Source of the DNA: Cololabis saira
Taxonomy: Eukaryota; Chordata; Actinopteri; Beloniformes; Belonidae
NCBI RefSeq assembly: GCF_033807715.1
Contig: NC_084591.1
Span: 24,673,090 to 24,737,089, forward strand
DNA length: 64,000 nt
Direction: 5' to 3'
Made by a program: the position numbers and the translations under genes. Positions 34,514 to 45,045 of this stretch are shown here, piece by piece (position 1 is the stretch's first letter; each line of letters opens with the position of its first letter). Under the pieces are notes generated by a model. That model searched no databases, was not told the origin of the DNA, and was given only the letters and a program-made list of their open reading frames with translations.

Positions 34514-35814
34514 AAGTTAACTGAAGTCATTGACATTACCAGAAAAAAAAAAAAAAAACTTTAGTGTAATATTCTATATAGTCAACAAATAAGAGATGTG
34601 TTGATATCTAACCTTTCAGTATAAGACTGAACGGCCGCTGTCATATTGTTGATCATTTGTTTCTATTTGATCCGCTAAAAGTATACACACATTTTAAATA
34701 TATCATCTAGCATCTTAATTGGACATGATGGAGTCCAAATGAACATATTAGTCATTGCTGAATGTTTGTTTGCATTCCAGACTAATTTGTGTCGGCATCA
34801 GAAGGCCTGCTGTTAAGAGAGTGAAATGGATCGGCTGTTCTGCTCTGCTCTTCTCTTCTCGTTTCAGATGCAGGAGCAGGATAAGTATGCTTAGGGAATT
34901 GACAACAAATATTATTTTATGTCGTCATAAAAGTTTTCATTCAATCAAAAACATTTTTGCACAACCTATATTTTAACTCAAAATTTGATTAGAAAAAATG
35001 AATTAACTAATTCCCTTATTTTCCTTCTGGCTCAATGTACTCTCTTACTGATCTACTTAAATAAAAAATAAAAAAAAAACACTTTTTGTTACATTATACA
35101 TGTGGTTTTCCTCCTGCAACGGTTTAAGTAACAAAGAGAGAAATTCCATTCTTCATTGCCATTTTGCTCATGGAAAATATAAAAACACACTATCTGCCCA
35201 TGCTTACCCTTTTTCTCTCAATAAACGTCATACCTCTATGGCTGATTCATCTGTTCACTGTTCAGTTTCTCATAAAACCCCTGATGCATAATACCTTCTA
35301 GAGGCCCAAGTTGTGGTGAATAATATGCTTTTTCCCACCGCAATACTGTCAATTCCTTATGACCAATGAAACCCATGTTTTAGTCAATTTTAGAAATTAA
35401 AATCTCAAATCAACATTTGACAATAATTACAATATTATGTGGAAAAGATTAGGAAAATAAGAAAAAAATGTATTTAATTTCCACTTCCACCAAATTTACA
35501 TTTACCCAACAAATTAGTTTTTGAGATTAAAATGTAATTTTGAATTGTTTTTGTTGAAGACAAGAATTTGGACTTTATCCTTAACAATTTGGTGTTATTG
35601 GGAAAGTTCTTCATTCACAAATGTAGATTTTTTAAGACCAAACCATGTTTGACCCATTGGAGAAATAAGCTCTTGAGTAAGTCCTTGAGTCTTGTTAAAG
35701 AAAAGAAAGCCCTTAAACTGTTTTTTTTACTCGAAATATATGATTTAATATGAGATGGCCCTTGTGAGTTTTTATTTATACATTTTTTTTTATTTAATTT
35801 TTATTTTATGTTGT
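34514..35814. other. Intronic sequence, nothing recognised
   Basis: AT-rich, with short A-runs near 34543 and 35070. No supported feature. Confidence 0.5.
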
Positions 35815-35834
35815 ACAATAATTAGACAGCACGG

Positions 35835-35845
35835 TGGCTTAGTGG
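35835..35845 (+). promoter_or_regulatory. SINE box A (Pol III)
   Basis: TGGCTTAGTGG fits the box A consensus TRGCNNAGYNGG with one base less in the variable loop. Confidence 0.85.
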
Positions 35846-35878
35846 TTAGCACTGTTGCCTCACAGCAAGAAGGTTCCC

Positions 35879-35889
35879 GGTTCGACTCC
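35879..35889 (+). promoter_or_regulatory. SINE box B (Pol III)
   Basis: GGTTCGACTCC is an exact match to the box B consensus GGTTCGANTCC. Confidence 0.9.
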
Positions 35890-36359
35890 CAGGCCCGGCA
35901 GGGGCCTTTCTGTGTGGAGTTTGCATGTTCTCCCCGTGCTTGCGTGGGTTCTCTCCGGGTACTCCGGCTTCCTCCCACAGTCCAAAAACATGCATATTAG
36001 GTTAATTGATGATTCTAAATTGCCCGTAGGTGTGAGTGTGAGTGTGGTTGTGAGCATGGTTTGTGTGTCTATATGTGGCCCTGTGATGGACTGGTGACCT
36101 GTCCAGGGTGTAACCCCTGCCTCTCACCTGAAATGAGCTGGGATAGGCTCCAGCAGACCCCCGTTACCCCGCAAGGGATAAAGCGGGTATAGATGATGGA
36201 TGGACAATAATTAGATTCTCAGTGTATATTTTGTAATACTGATGTTGCTCAACCCAAGGTTTGAGAACGTGCACGTCGACGCACCAAATGAACGCAGGAT
36301 ACGCGTGGCGGCCATGATGCGTACGCGTTCTGAACAGCAAGTATATCTCGGCCCCTATA

Positions 36360-36717
36360 TAATTTTGGATCAGCTGGAGGATATCCACAGTTACTTGGAC
36401 GCCCTGCTAATACTCATTATAGTAATCTAGTCTAGAAATTACAAACGTGTGAATTTGTTTTTTAACATCACTCTGGGAGAGGATGTTTGTAATTTCTGCG
36501 ATAATAACGGAAATGGAAAAACGCTGTCCTACAAACCTGATAAATATGCTGTTTAAATGAAAAATCCTGATTGAATATTACTCCTAGGTTTCACACAGTA
36601 GTACTGGAGGCCTTCACAACATCATCTAATTCCTACCTCAGGGGTTTGGGACCAAAAACATCTGTTTTATCATAAAATAGAAGTAAAAAGTTAGTGGACA
36701 TCTAGGCCTTGCTGTCC
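36360..36717 (-). pseudogene. L2 LINE reverse transcriptase, 3'-proximal piece
   Basis: On the + strand it reads TTGGATCAGCTGGAGGATAT, TAATCTAGTCTAGAAATTAC, CATCACTCTGGGAGAGGATG, the antisense of the L2 RT C-terminal half (compare 53490-53640). On the minus strand the frames retain fragments resembling DVFGPKPLR. It is broken at 36717 by a piggyBac-like insertion and continues at 38627. Confidence 0.7.
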
Positions 36718-36772
36718 TTAACCCCTATGACGCTGGAGCCCCCTGCATATTGATTTTCAAAATGTATGTATA

Positions 36773-37886
36773 ATTAAAGCTGCAAGCAGCGATGAACGGG
36801 CCCTTGCGCGTGCAATTTTCACCAATTATGGTCAAGGACTCAAAACCGAGTCCGATGACACCACCCACAAGTCTTTATGTCAAACCATTCAAAAGTTATG
36901 GCAGAAAATAGGATCTATCAAATATCGACCAATCAGAAGAAGGGGCAGGGCTAATTCAGGCCAATGAAGGTCAAGTACTCAATACCGAGTCCGATGACAC
37001 CACCCACATGTCTTTATCACAACCCGTTCAAAAGTTATGGCAGAGAATAGGGACTATCAAATATCGACCAATCAGAAAAAGGGGTGGGGCTAATTTGCAC
37101 CAATTATGTTCAAGGACTCAAAACCGAGTCCGATGACACCACCCACGACTCTTTATGTCAAACCATTCAAAAGTTATGGCAGAAAATAGGAACTATCACA
37201 TATTGATCAATCAGAAGAAGGTACGGGGCTAATTTGCACCAATTATGTTCAAGGACTCAAAACCAAGTCCGATGACACCACCCACGACTCTTTATGTCAA
37301 ACCATTCAGAAGTTATGGCAGAAAGTAGGAACTATCAAATATGGACCAATCAGATGAAGATGGGCGCGCTTTTTGGCGTCTATCGTTGCCACGGTAACGG
37401 TTTTGACTTAGAAAAGTAATGCCCATCGTAGCAGGATCGAGACGCATATTTTGATGTATAACACACCTGGGTGCACATTACGGTTCGGGCGAAGAAATGG
37501 CATAAATTGCGCCAAAATTACACGATTAATTAAAAATGGCCGACTTCCTGTTCGGTTTCGGCCATGGCGCCAAGAGACTTTTCTTTAAGTTGCAACATGA
37601 TACAGGTGTGTACCGATTTTCGTGCATGTACGTCAAACCGTATTGTGGGGCTTGAGGCACAAAGTTTTCTAGGAGGCGCTGTTGAGCCATTAGGCCACGC
37701 CCATTAATGCGAACCATTAAATATCACATTTTTCGCCAGGCCTGGCTTGAGTGCAAAATTTGGTGACTTTTGGGGCACGTTTAGGAGGGCAAAAAGGCCC
37801 TCATTTCGTCGGAAGAAAAACGAGAAAGAAAAAAAAATCCTACAGATACAATAGGGCCTTCGCACTGTCAGCGCTCGGGCCCTAAT
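36773..37886. mobile_element. ATTAAAGCTGCAAGC-family repeat, long copy
   Basis: Starts ATTAAAGCTGCAAGCAGCG and GATGAACGGGCCC, ends GTCAGCGCTCGGGCCCTAAT. The same family recurs at 48758-49456, sharing both ends. This copy contains four tandem units of 139 bp (starting at 36833, 36972, 37111 and 37250; each begins CAAGGACTCAAAACCGAGTC or close), whereas the other copy has one. I recall the family as very abundant in fish but do not know its class. The ends share inverted ATTA/TAAT and GGGCCC words, compatible with a DNA element; no transposase is encoded. It sits inside the piggyBac-like element. Confidence 0.8.
36833..37370. repeat. 139-bp tandem repeat, about four units
   Basis: The units begin at 36833, 36972, 37111 and 37250, exactly 139 bp apart. 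Each includes GAGTCCGATGACACCACCCA and a GTTATGGCAGA block. The last unit merges into the unique right part of the element. Confidence 0.92.
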
Positions 37887-38626
37887 TACAACCAAATAAA
37901 ACAGAGCAATAATTCTTTTTGCTTGTTAAACAGGAAGAGGTTCACTTACATATGTTGTATTTAGTGTGTCCCAGAGTGCTGTTTTAATCCATTAAATCGT
38001 TATAAAATCGTTAAAGAATCACATAATAATCCAAATTGCGCACACGGAAATATTCATAATTTACATCACAGGTTATTTATAGATCCGGTACGTGTTCACA
38101 GCACGTTCTACGTTGACATACGTTGACACATACATCATCACATTGTCAGCATGTCATCAGGTTATATTTTTTCACAGTATTTTTTCACGAGGTGACCTCA
38201 TTCCGCCGGGAAACTAGTTGGTTTGAATTTGCGCTCTTGTTTGTGCTTTTTTATCAAAGATTTTCACGAAAGATTACTCACCGACAACCCACACGAGCGC
38301 CGGATGAAGACAATATATAAAATGATACATCTCAAAAACTTTTGGGAATTTTTTTCCTTTTTTCCATTGACAATTTTGAGGGATTTAGCTATGCGATTTC
38401 TGTATTTAGAAAAATAAGTGTAAAATGAGAAAATGGTTTACATTTTTTTGGTAGTTATTTGCACTTTTATTTAGTTAATATGGACTACAGATTATTAAAG
38501 ATCGGCTTATATGGGTTGTTTTGATCCATAGCAAATAAAAATACTCCATAAAATGGCAGTATAGCATGCAAAAATGTAAAAATATGCTTAGGCGGACTTG
38601 TTCTATGTTAGGTCATAAAGGGTTAA

Positions 38627-38960
38627 TACCTGCCCTGAAGTTTGGCTAACGGCTCTGTTTCTTCTGGCTTCATAGACAAATACATCTGCGTATCATCAGC
38701 ATAGCAGTGTAAATTGATGTTGTGGTTCTGGATAATACTTCCCAAGGGGCTGCATGTATAAACTGAACATGATTGGCACTACCACTAAACCCTGCGGGAC
38801 ACTGTAGTAGACTCTCGTCTGTGCAGAAAAAAACATTAACAAACTGGAATTAGTCAGATAGATTTGCAGAGGTATAGCACGTGAAAAGGAAAGATTAAAG
38901 CTCCCAAGCTTTATTGTCCTTTCAACTATGGTGTGGTTCCCTCTGAATTTAGTCAGTTCG
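38627..38960 (-). pseudogene. L2 LINE reverse transcriptase, catalytic YADD piece
   Basis: Read on the minus strand: a VPQG motif (domain B, in [20 protein letters not shown]), then after a frame change [20 protein letters not shown]. The YADD catalytic motif of the reverse transcriptase is intact at 38692-38703. The sequence then continues LAKLQG and is interrupted by the piggyBac-like element; the rest lies at 36360-36717. A frameshift between VPQG and YADD and in-frame stops beyond make it inactive. Confidence 0.8.
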
Positions 38961-41900
38961 AGCAAACCAGCAGGAACTGAAAAGCTAAGGGTTTGCCGAA
39001 GTTATTAAAAAGAGAAAGATTATTTATAAAAACATAGTTTCAAGCTTGCTGTGCAGAGATATTCACTAAGATTTTAATATCAATTATTTAAAAAGTGGAC
39101 TACATTGAGGCTTTAAGTGGCATTATTTTGCTTGTTCTTAGTTACCGATATATATACCTTTTATAAAAGACAAGGTGTGACCATTGTTTGAAACAAGACG
39201 TGGAATACTGCATCTCTTTAACACAGTAGAATTGCTTTCTCGACAATTTTTGTCTCAACATCTCATGCCATCATAAACCTTAATGAAAACCAATAACTTA
39301 ATTTCATCATCCTGAAAACTAAGATGTACATCAAAGCCTTTTACTTTCACCGAAAATCTGACCTAATCACACATTCTTTATAGATCTGATTGATGATGAT
39401 TATTTGTCTAGAAACACTCATCACTCAACCTGGAAACTTTCTGATGTAGACAGCAAATATCCGAACCAAGGATTCCAATTCCTTGCTTTAACAACTGTTT
39501 GAATCCAGATGTGGAAGAAAAAAGGCACTACCATAGCGTCTGTTCTGTATCTCTTTTGTTACTGGTCTGCTATGCTCTGTTGGATTTGTTAAAACTCAAT
39601 ACACAACATAGTGATTTGTCGGAACATCAAAGTTGCTGTAAATACAATTAGGGAGATACATCATACTGGCAGGACCTGAAAAGAAATTAACAAAATTAAG
39701 AATGTATGAAATCAAAATCATTGTAGCAAATTGAGTTACATTGGAAAGTTTTTTTTAAATTCTAGTACATGTTATTGAGGTTGAAGTTTGGTAGATGCCA
39801 ACATAAGCCTGAGTCCAGGAAAGGCCCAATAAAAAAAAAGAAAGATTGATGCAACTGAGATACTGTACAATAACTGGCAGGTAATTTGTAGCATGATGGT
39901 GCCCATTTGTCCTATTATGCCCCCTGTCTTTGCTGCGCTCTTCCTCTCCCTCTTCCTGGCTTTGTTAGCTGTAGAACAGGCTGTACAGCACCATACCAGG
40001 TGACTCACTGTCTCACAATGCCTCATTATCAGGTTGTCATCCTGAGAAAGCCTTGCAAATTAAGGTCTGAGGCTGCTGCCCAATTAACTCTTGGGCATTG
40101 TTGTGTTTGCATAAATGAGTTTTTCCTCCCCTTGCTCTAATGATTGTGTATATACATGTGTAGCAACCATTCCATGTAGCTATTAAAATTGTAATTTCAG
40201 CATGATTAAGGTGTTGTACCACTATGGGTGGGGCCCTGGGCTCTGTATAGACCTCAACTGAAAGTAAATTGACAATGGTCTCCCTTTTAAATAGTAGCAG
40301 ATAAAGCAAACAAATGAATTGGTCAGAGTAGTGCCTCCACTGAGTAGAATTTATAATCCCTTGAAGTCCGAGAGAGAATGTTAAAGATTTCAACAGAAAG
40401 AGAACCTGTCTCTGATGATGGTGACTTCAAAAACCTTGACACCAGTGGGAATAACTCAGGATCTCTACTAAGTTACAGGGAAAAAGTAGAAGGGCATGTC
40501 CTGGTCCTGTCCCTCACCGAAAACATAATTCCTTAATTACTTTTCTTTGCACCACAAACACCACAAGTCCATCTACATTCAGTTCATCTTTGCAGCATTT
40601 ATAACTGGGTTACTTTGTGTCTAAAGACGTCATTTTAGACGGGGCTACACAGTTTGGCTTGGTAAACTTATAAGCCCTCCTGGTCAAGTCATGCTTTCCT
40701 TTCCTTTTCTTTTAATTACTTGGTGATATTTAGTTTCAATGATTTCCTCTGTCGAAACAAAAAAAAATCTAAAATAATATGGATGAGACACTAATTAAAA
40801 ATGGAAAGTATATTGAATGCTGGGGGTATAGCTATGTGAAAATGTAAAAAGGTTCATTCTAAACACATCAGCACAACATAATGAACGTGCTTATGCCCTG
40901 TGGATAGAAAAAACGGTTCAATTCAGTGGTTAAATTTTGTGGGTATTCACTCATTTATATGCATCTGCTCTTTTTGCCAGTAAGGCATCATTGATTTTCA
41001 TGAAGCTTCTTAAATGAACCATCTTCTTTTAAATTACTATAAGCTGTGATATGTATTACACCAAAGAAAGGGGGAAAAATATCAAAATTGGCTTTATTTT
41101 CAATAGTGATTTACTATGAATATGTGAATGGGACTTCATTTGAATACATTTCGGTGGTTTGAAGTAAATCGTTTTGCTCCCTTGTGGGTTTTACAGTAAG
41201 CGGTTCCCTATATCATTCCCTGGCTAAATAGCATCAGCTTTTTCTCAACCATCTACCTCCATTACCACCTCCCTTTCTCTATATGTTCCATCTGATGCAC
41301 GAATGTCATGGAGATTAGAATTTATTCTTAACTTTAGAGAAAAAGACTTCATAAATATAGAGTAAAGACCCCTATAAGAGGTTATATTAAGTTGTAGAAA
41401 GGATTGGTATTCCATGGCATAGCAGTGTCTCACGTCTTGGCCTCGCTGGTGGCCATTCCCCTAAATGAATGGGGCTAATTTTTTTTGAAGAGCTTCTACT
41501 CTCCTCTGGCCTTGCACAAAGTCCCACATCAACAAAGGTTTGATTAGCTGCCCTTCTTTTCTTATCAGCGTATCTGCTTCCTCGACTTTCACGCAATTAG
41601 ACTCCTCGAAGTTGAATGATAATAAAACTGATCTCTCCCCTTCGCTCCATATCTGCTTCTCTTCCTTGGAAAAAACACAACAACTTTTGCTCCTCTCAAA
41701 ACTCCCAATGTCCAGTAAGGCTCTCCAATTCAGGCCCCAGCCATCATAGCTCTTTTGATATCTCAAATTAGATTGTGAAAGGTTAGGTCTTTAAAAAACA
41801 CTTGCTGAATACAAATGTGTCTTCAAAAAGAGACTGTATAAGGACATATTGATTTAGTAAATATAGTTTTCCATTGTTGTTGAAGCAATTGATACTGCTC

Positions 41901-44081
41901 AGTTGGTAATCACTTCACGTTTTACCAGTTCTATGTCCAAACAAAAGTCACTTGTCTTCTCTGTAATTATTCATTCTGTCTCAAAGAAATCCATAATGGA
42001 TGTAAAATAATGAATAAGAATATAATTCCACCTCCTGAATGCGGTTTTGCACTTGAATGGATGCTGTGCAGTTTTTTAACTACAGGAAGCATCAGTGGAT
42101 TATTATCTGCCCCTGCGTTGTCATGTAAAATACTGGCTTTTTATTGGAGCTAGTCTTACTGTTGACCAGAGTTCCAAAATTTGAATTCACCCAGAACTAT
42201 ATCATTGTTGCCTGTTTGATTTTTTTTTTTCTTGTTTTGTCTAGGGATGGCCTGATACACTTGCTATTAACTCTTTCGACCTTTTCACACTTTCACATCA
42301 TCGATATCAAACCTGTAAGCTGCTTCATTTATGAAAATAGCATTAAACCAATACATACATAAATAACCTACATCTGTCAACAACTGCTATTTACTACAAT
42401 TTTCTTAACCTGAAACTGGTGCTATTCTATTTTTCATAAAATGCCCATAAAAGCTCATAATAATCATCATCATCCTCAATAACCAAAGAGTTACCAGTAC
42501 CAGAGGTTTGATACCAGAACAAACATTATTAATAAAAGCTTCACTGGTATTTTGTTCTAAGTAGTACAGAACAAAATACTTATTTTTATTTGCTCATCAC
42601 TTTTTTGTAGTAAAAATGTCTGCCAGTAGGCCTCTGTTCCGTTACTGCTATTGGCACAATGACAACAACAAGAACAACAACACTAACAACAAGCAGGCAT
42701 GACTCTAGTGTTGTGACACATCAGCCCAGTTTTCATCTAAACACAAACCATTACCAATAGAGATGGAAATATAGTCTTATATCATATGACATGCTGGGAT
42801 TTAACATTATTGAAATGGATTTTTACTACTATGTATTGGAATTGGAAACATCAATCCTTAAAAATAATAGGAAAATAAAACCAAGACTGATTGATAGAAG
42901 CTCACAAAGCAACAACTACCTGTCACAGACAGATAGCTGAATTGATAAGAGGTTTGAAATTGGTGTGGCCACAAGAAGCAATAACAAGATAGATTTGGGC
43001 GCAATTCTTTTTCTCACTTCATTTATTTTTATTTTCTTTCTGACAGCTTGAAAAATGACTTAGCAACAAATATAAAACATATCGGACTTGATGAAAATAG
43101 ATTGCTGTCAAAGTCATATTTCCCTGAAGATGTGTATGTGTGTGTGTGTATATATATATAATATAAAATTAAAAAACCCTCTTTTTTTTGCACTCATTTA
43201 CCACAAAATCCACTGGTTCATGTAGTCACAAAAGGAAAAACAGGCATTGTATTTATGCTCCTGTCACACATATTCAATTCAGTTCATTTCAGTTTACTTT
43301 ATAGTATTTCATTAAATCCAGAAGGAAATTACATTGTTGAAGTCAGTGAGTCACTCAGATATCTCATGCATTATGGAGTCATTGTAGAAAGTTATACCTG
43401 TATCAAATAATGATATGACGTTCTTAAATCACTGTGTTGTGCATAGAGGTGTTGTCCAATAACCATGTAACTTATGAAACATTCTTTTTAACAATCAGCT
43501 GGAGTTGACAGTACAAGAGTAAAGCCCCCTCTGATGCTGTTAACAATCCTTCAGTCCCACTAACTGCTGACTGTAAGGTGGTAGATAAGCCATGTGACGG
43601 TGGAAGCAGCCATCTGTGTTTTCTGAAGTTAGCATGGAGTTAAACCTCAGCTAGGCAAGCTGCAGTGCAGTTGGGACCATTATTTATGTTGCAAATAGGG
43701 AAAACGTCCCATGACTGTGCATACTACTAAAGCAGGTATGTGTCTGTGAAGCCAAAAACTCAACCATACCCAAATATTCTTGCTTATGTCAATCAAAATA
43801 AAACCCATTGGTTCCTGCTGGTGGAGATGATAACCTCTCTCTTATCGGGTGACAGGAATTAATTTTCAACTGGTTTTTTGAGATTCTTTTTTTTCCATCT
43901 TTTTTTTTTTTGCATTTTTAAGTATTTGTCCTGGTTGTCTGATTTTTATATTCAGTTTGTTTTAAGTTGAGTCATTAGCGATATTAGTCATCTTGCTTAG
44001 GCACCATTACCCTAAAAATGCAAGCACATTTTACTTAATTACTTAATAATCTCTGGAAATATGAAAATGTCCTGGATATAT
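38961..44081. other. Intronic sequence, nothing recognised
   Basis: Five kilobases of AT-rich DNA with only short simple runs, such as a GTGTGTGTGTATATATATA stretch near 43136-43160. ATTCAATTCAGTTCATTTCAG at 43273 resembles an L2 tail start but is too short to assign. Confidence 0.5.
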
Positions 44082-44190
44082 ATTTCAGTTGGACAACTCA
44101 CAGTAAGTTTGAAAGACTTTAATTATAACACATATTTGGCTTTGGTGTTTAGGCTCCATTCAAGCATAGTTTATCAGGCTTACTGTTACG
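44082..44190 (+). repeat. Unassigned dispersed repeat, copy 1
   Basis: AACACATATTTGGCTTTGG, then GTTTAGGCTCCAT, then AGTTTATCAGGCT, with a GACAACTC...CAGTAAG block before them, recur in the same order in reverse orientation at 56243-56341. The two copies are 12 kb apart and still closely similar over roughly 100 bp. I cannot assign a family. Confidence 0.75.
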
Positions 44191-44540
44191 TATCGGTTTT
44201 GTGTTTGGAAACCCCAGAATGCAGAGACAGAGACAAAGCCAGTTTTAACGTGTTTATTGGTAAAACACGGCATTTGCAAAAACGGAGAACGAGGCAGGTG
44301 AAGGTGGCGGAGGACAGGGCTGAGCACGGGTAGACGCTGAAGCACACGCAGAGTGATCAGGTACGGCAGAGGCACCCCGGTATCTGCACAAAACCCCAGG
44401 AATGGTTAAGAGCGAAGACTGTACACCAAAGTCACTAGAAACTGAAGCCACTACCATACCAGTTGCGATGGAATAATCTGGCACAGGCGTGGTGTCTTGG
44501 CCAGGCTTTATAGATTGTCTGGAATGAGAACCAAGTGTGC
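44191..44540. other. Unclassified interspersed-repeat-like segment
   Basis: Higher GC and CpG than the flanks, with wording (ACACGGCATTTGCAAAAACG, GAGGCAGGTGAAGGTGGCGG, CTTTATAGATTGTCTGGAAT) I associate with a repeated fish element, but without defined ends or coding frames. It leads directly into the Rex3-like fragment. Confidence 0.3.
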
Positions 44541-44542
44541 CT

Positions 44543-45045
44543 CGTTAAGCATGCCAACAGAACCACATCATCTGCAAAGAGCAGAGATCCAATACTGAGG
44601 CCATCTATCCAGACCCCCTTCACCCCTCGGCTGCAGCTAGAAAATTTTGTCCATGAAAGTAATGAACAGAATTAGAGACAAAGGGGCAGCCTTAGTAGAG
44701 TCCAACCCGCACTGGAAATGAGTCTGACTTACAGCCGACAATGCGGACCAAGCTCTGGCACCAGATGAAGAACTGGACACCCCTATAAGGGATTCCGGAA
44801 CCCCATACTCCTGGAGAACCCCCACAGGAGTCCCTGAGAGAAATCATGGAATGCCTTCTCCAAGTCCCCAAAACGCATGTGGACTCGTTGTGCAAACTCC
44901 CAGGCCTAGGAACCTGCTGAAAGGTGTAAAGCTAGTCCGCTGTTCCATGGCCAGGACAAAAATCACACTGCTCCTCTGCATTCGGAGATTCAACTATCCA
45001 GCTAACCCTCCTCCCCAGTAACCCCTGAATAGACCATACCAGAGA
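44543..45045 (-). pseudogene. Rex3-like (RTE) reverse transcriptase fragment
   Basis: Minus-strand translation in shifting frames gives EEQCDFCPGHGTADQLYTF, then GVLQEYGVPESLIG, QSLVRIVGCKSDSFPVRVGL, PLSLILFITFMDKIF, and GLSIGSLLFADDVVLLA. FADD is the RT catalytic motif (domain C), in its RTE-style context. On the + strand AGACAAAGGGGCAGCC closely resembles the Rex3 stretch often used to survey fish genomes. At least three frame changes are needed to read it, and both ends are lost. It is a separate insertion from the 5' fragments at 1918 and 9582, whose order along the strand does not fit one element. Confidence 0.82.

Larger units (their letters stand above)
35827..36203 (+). mobile_element. 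tRNA-derived SINE with 12-bp target duplication
   Basis: The head contains internal RNA polymerase III promoter boxes at tRNA spacing: box A TGGCTTAGTGG at 35835 and box B GGTTCGACTCC at 35879, 44 bp apart as in tRNA. The body reads GGCCTTTCTGTGTGGAGTTT then GCATGTTCTCCCCGTG, very common fish SINE wording. The tail reads GTCCAGGGTGTAACCCC then GAGCTGGGATAGGCTCCAGC and finishes with GATGATGGATGG. ACAATAATTAGA flanks it exactly on both sides (35815-35826 and 36204-36215). It is a complete 377-bp insertion, non-autonomous, presumably mobilised by a LINE sharing its tail. Truncated tails of the same sequence lie at 2928 and 4167. Confidence 0.92.
36722..38622. mobile_element. piggyBac-like TTAA element inside the L2
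   Basis: The ends CCCCTATGACG (left) and GTCATAAAGGG (right) are inverted and begin with CCC, the piggyBac signature, with TTAA on both sides (36718-36721 and 38623-38626). Removing it restores the L2 sequence from 36717 to 38627. No transposase frame is visible. Net of its own nested insertion (36773-37886) it is about 790 bp. Confidence 0.82.

Noticed and set aside
37526..37717. 63-codon frame shared by both copies of the ATTAAAGCTGCAAGC family
   Set aside because: Position is shared by descent; the peptides differ at many sites and have no recognised domain, so coding is not supported.
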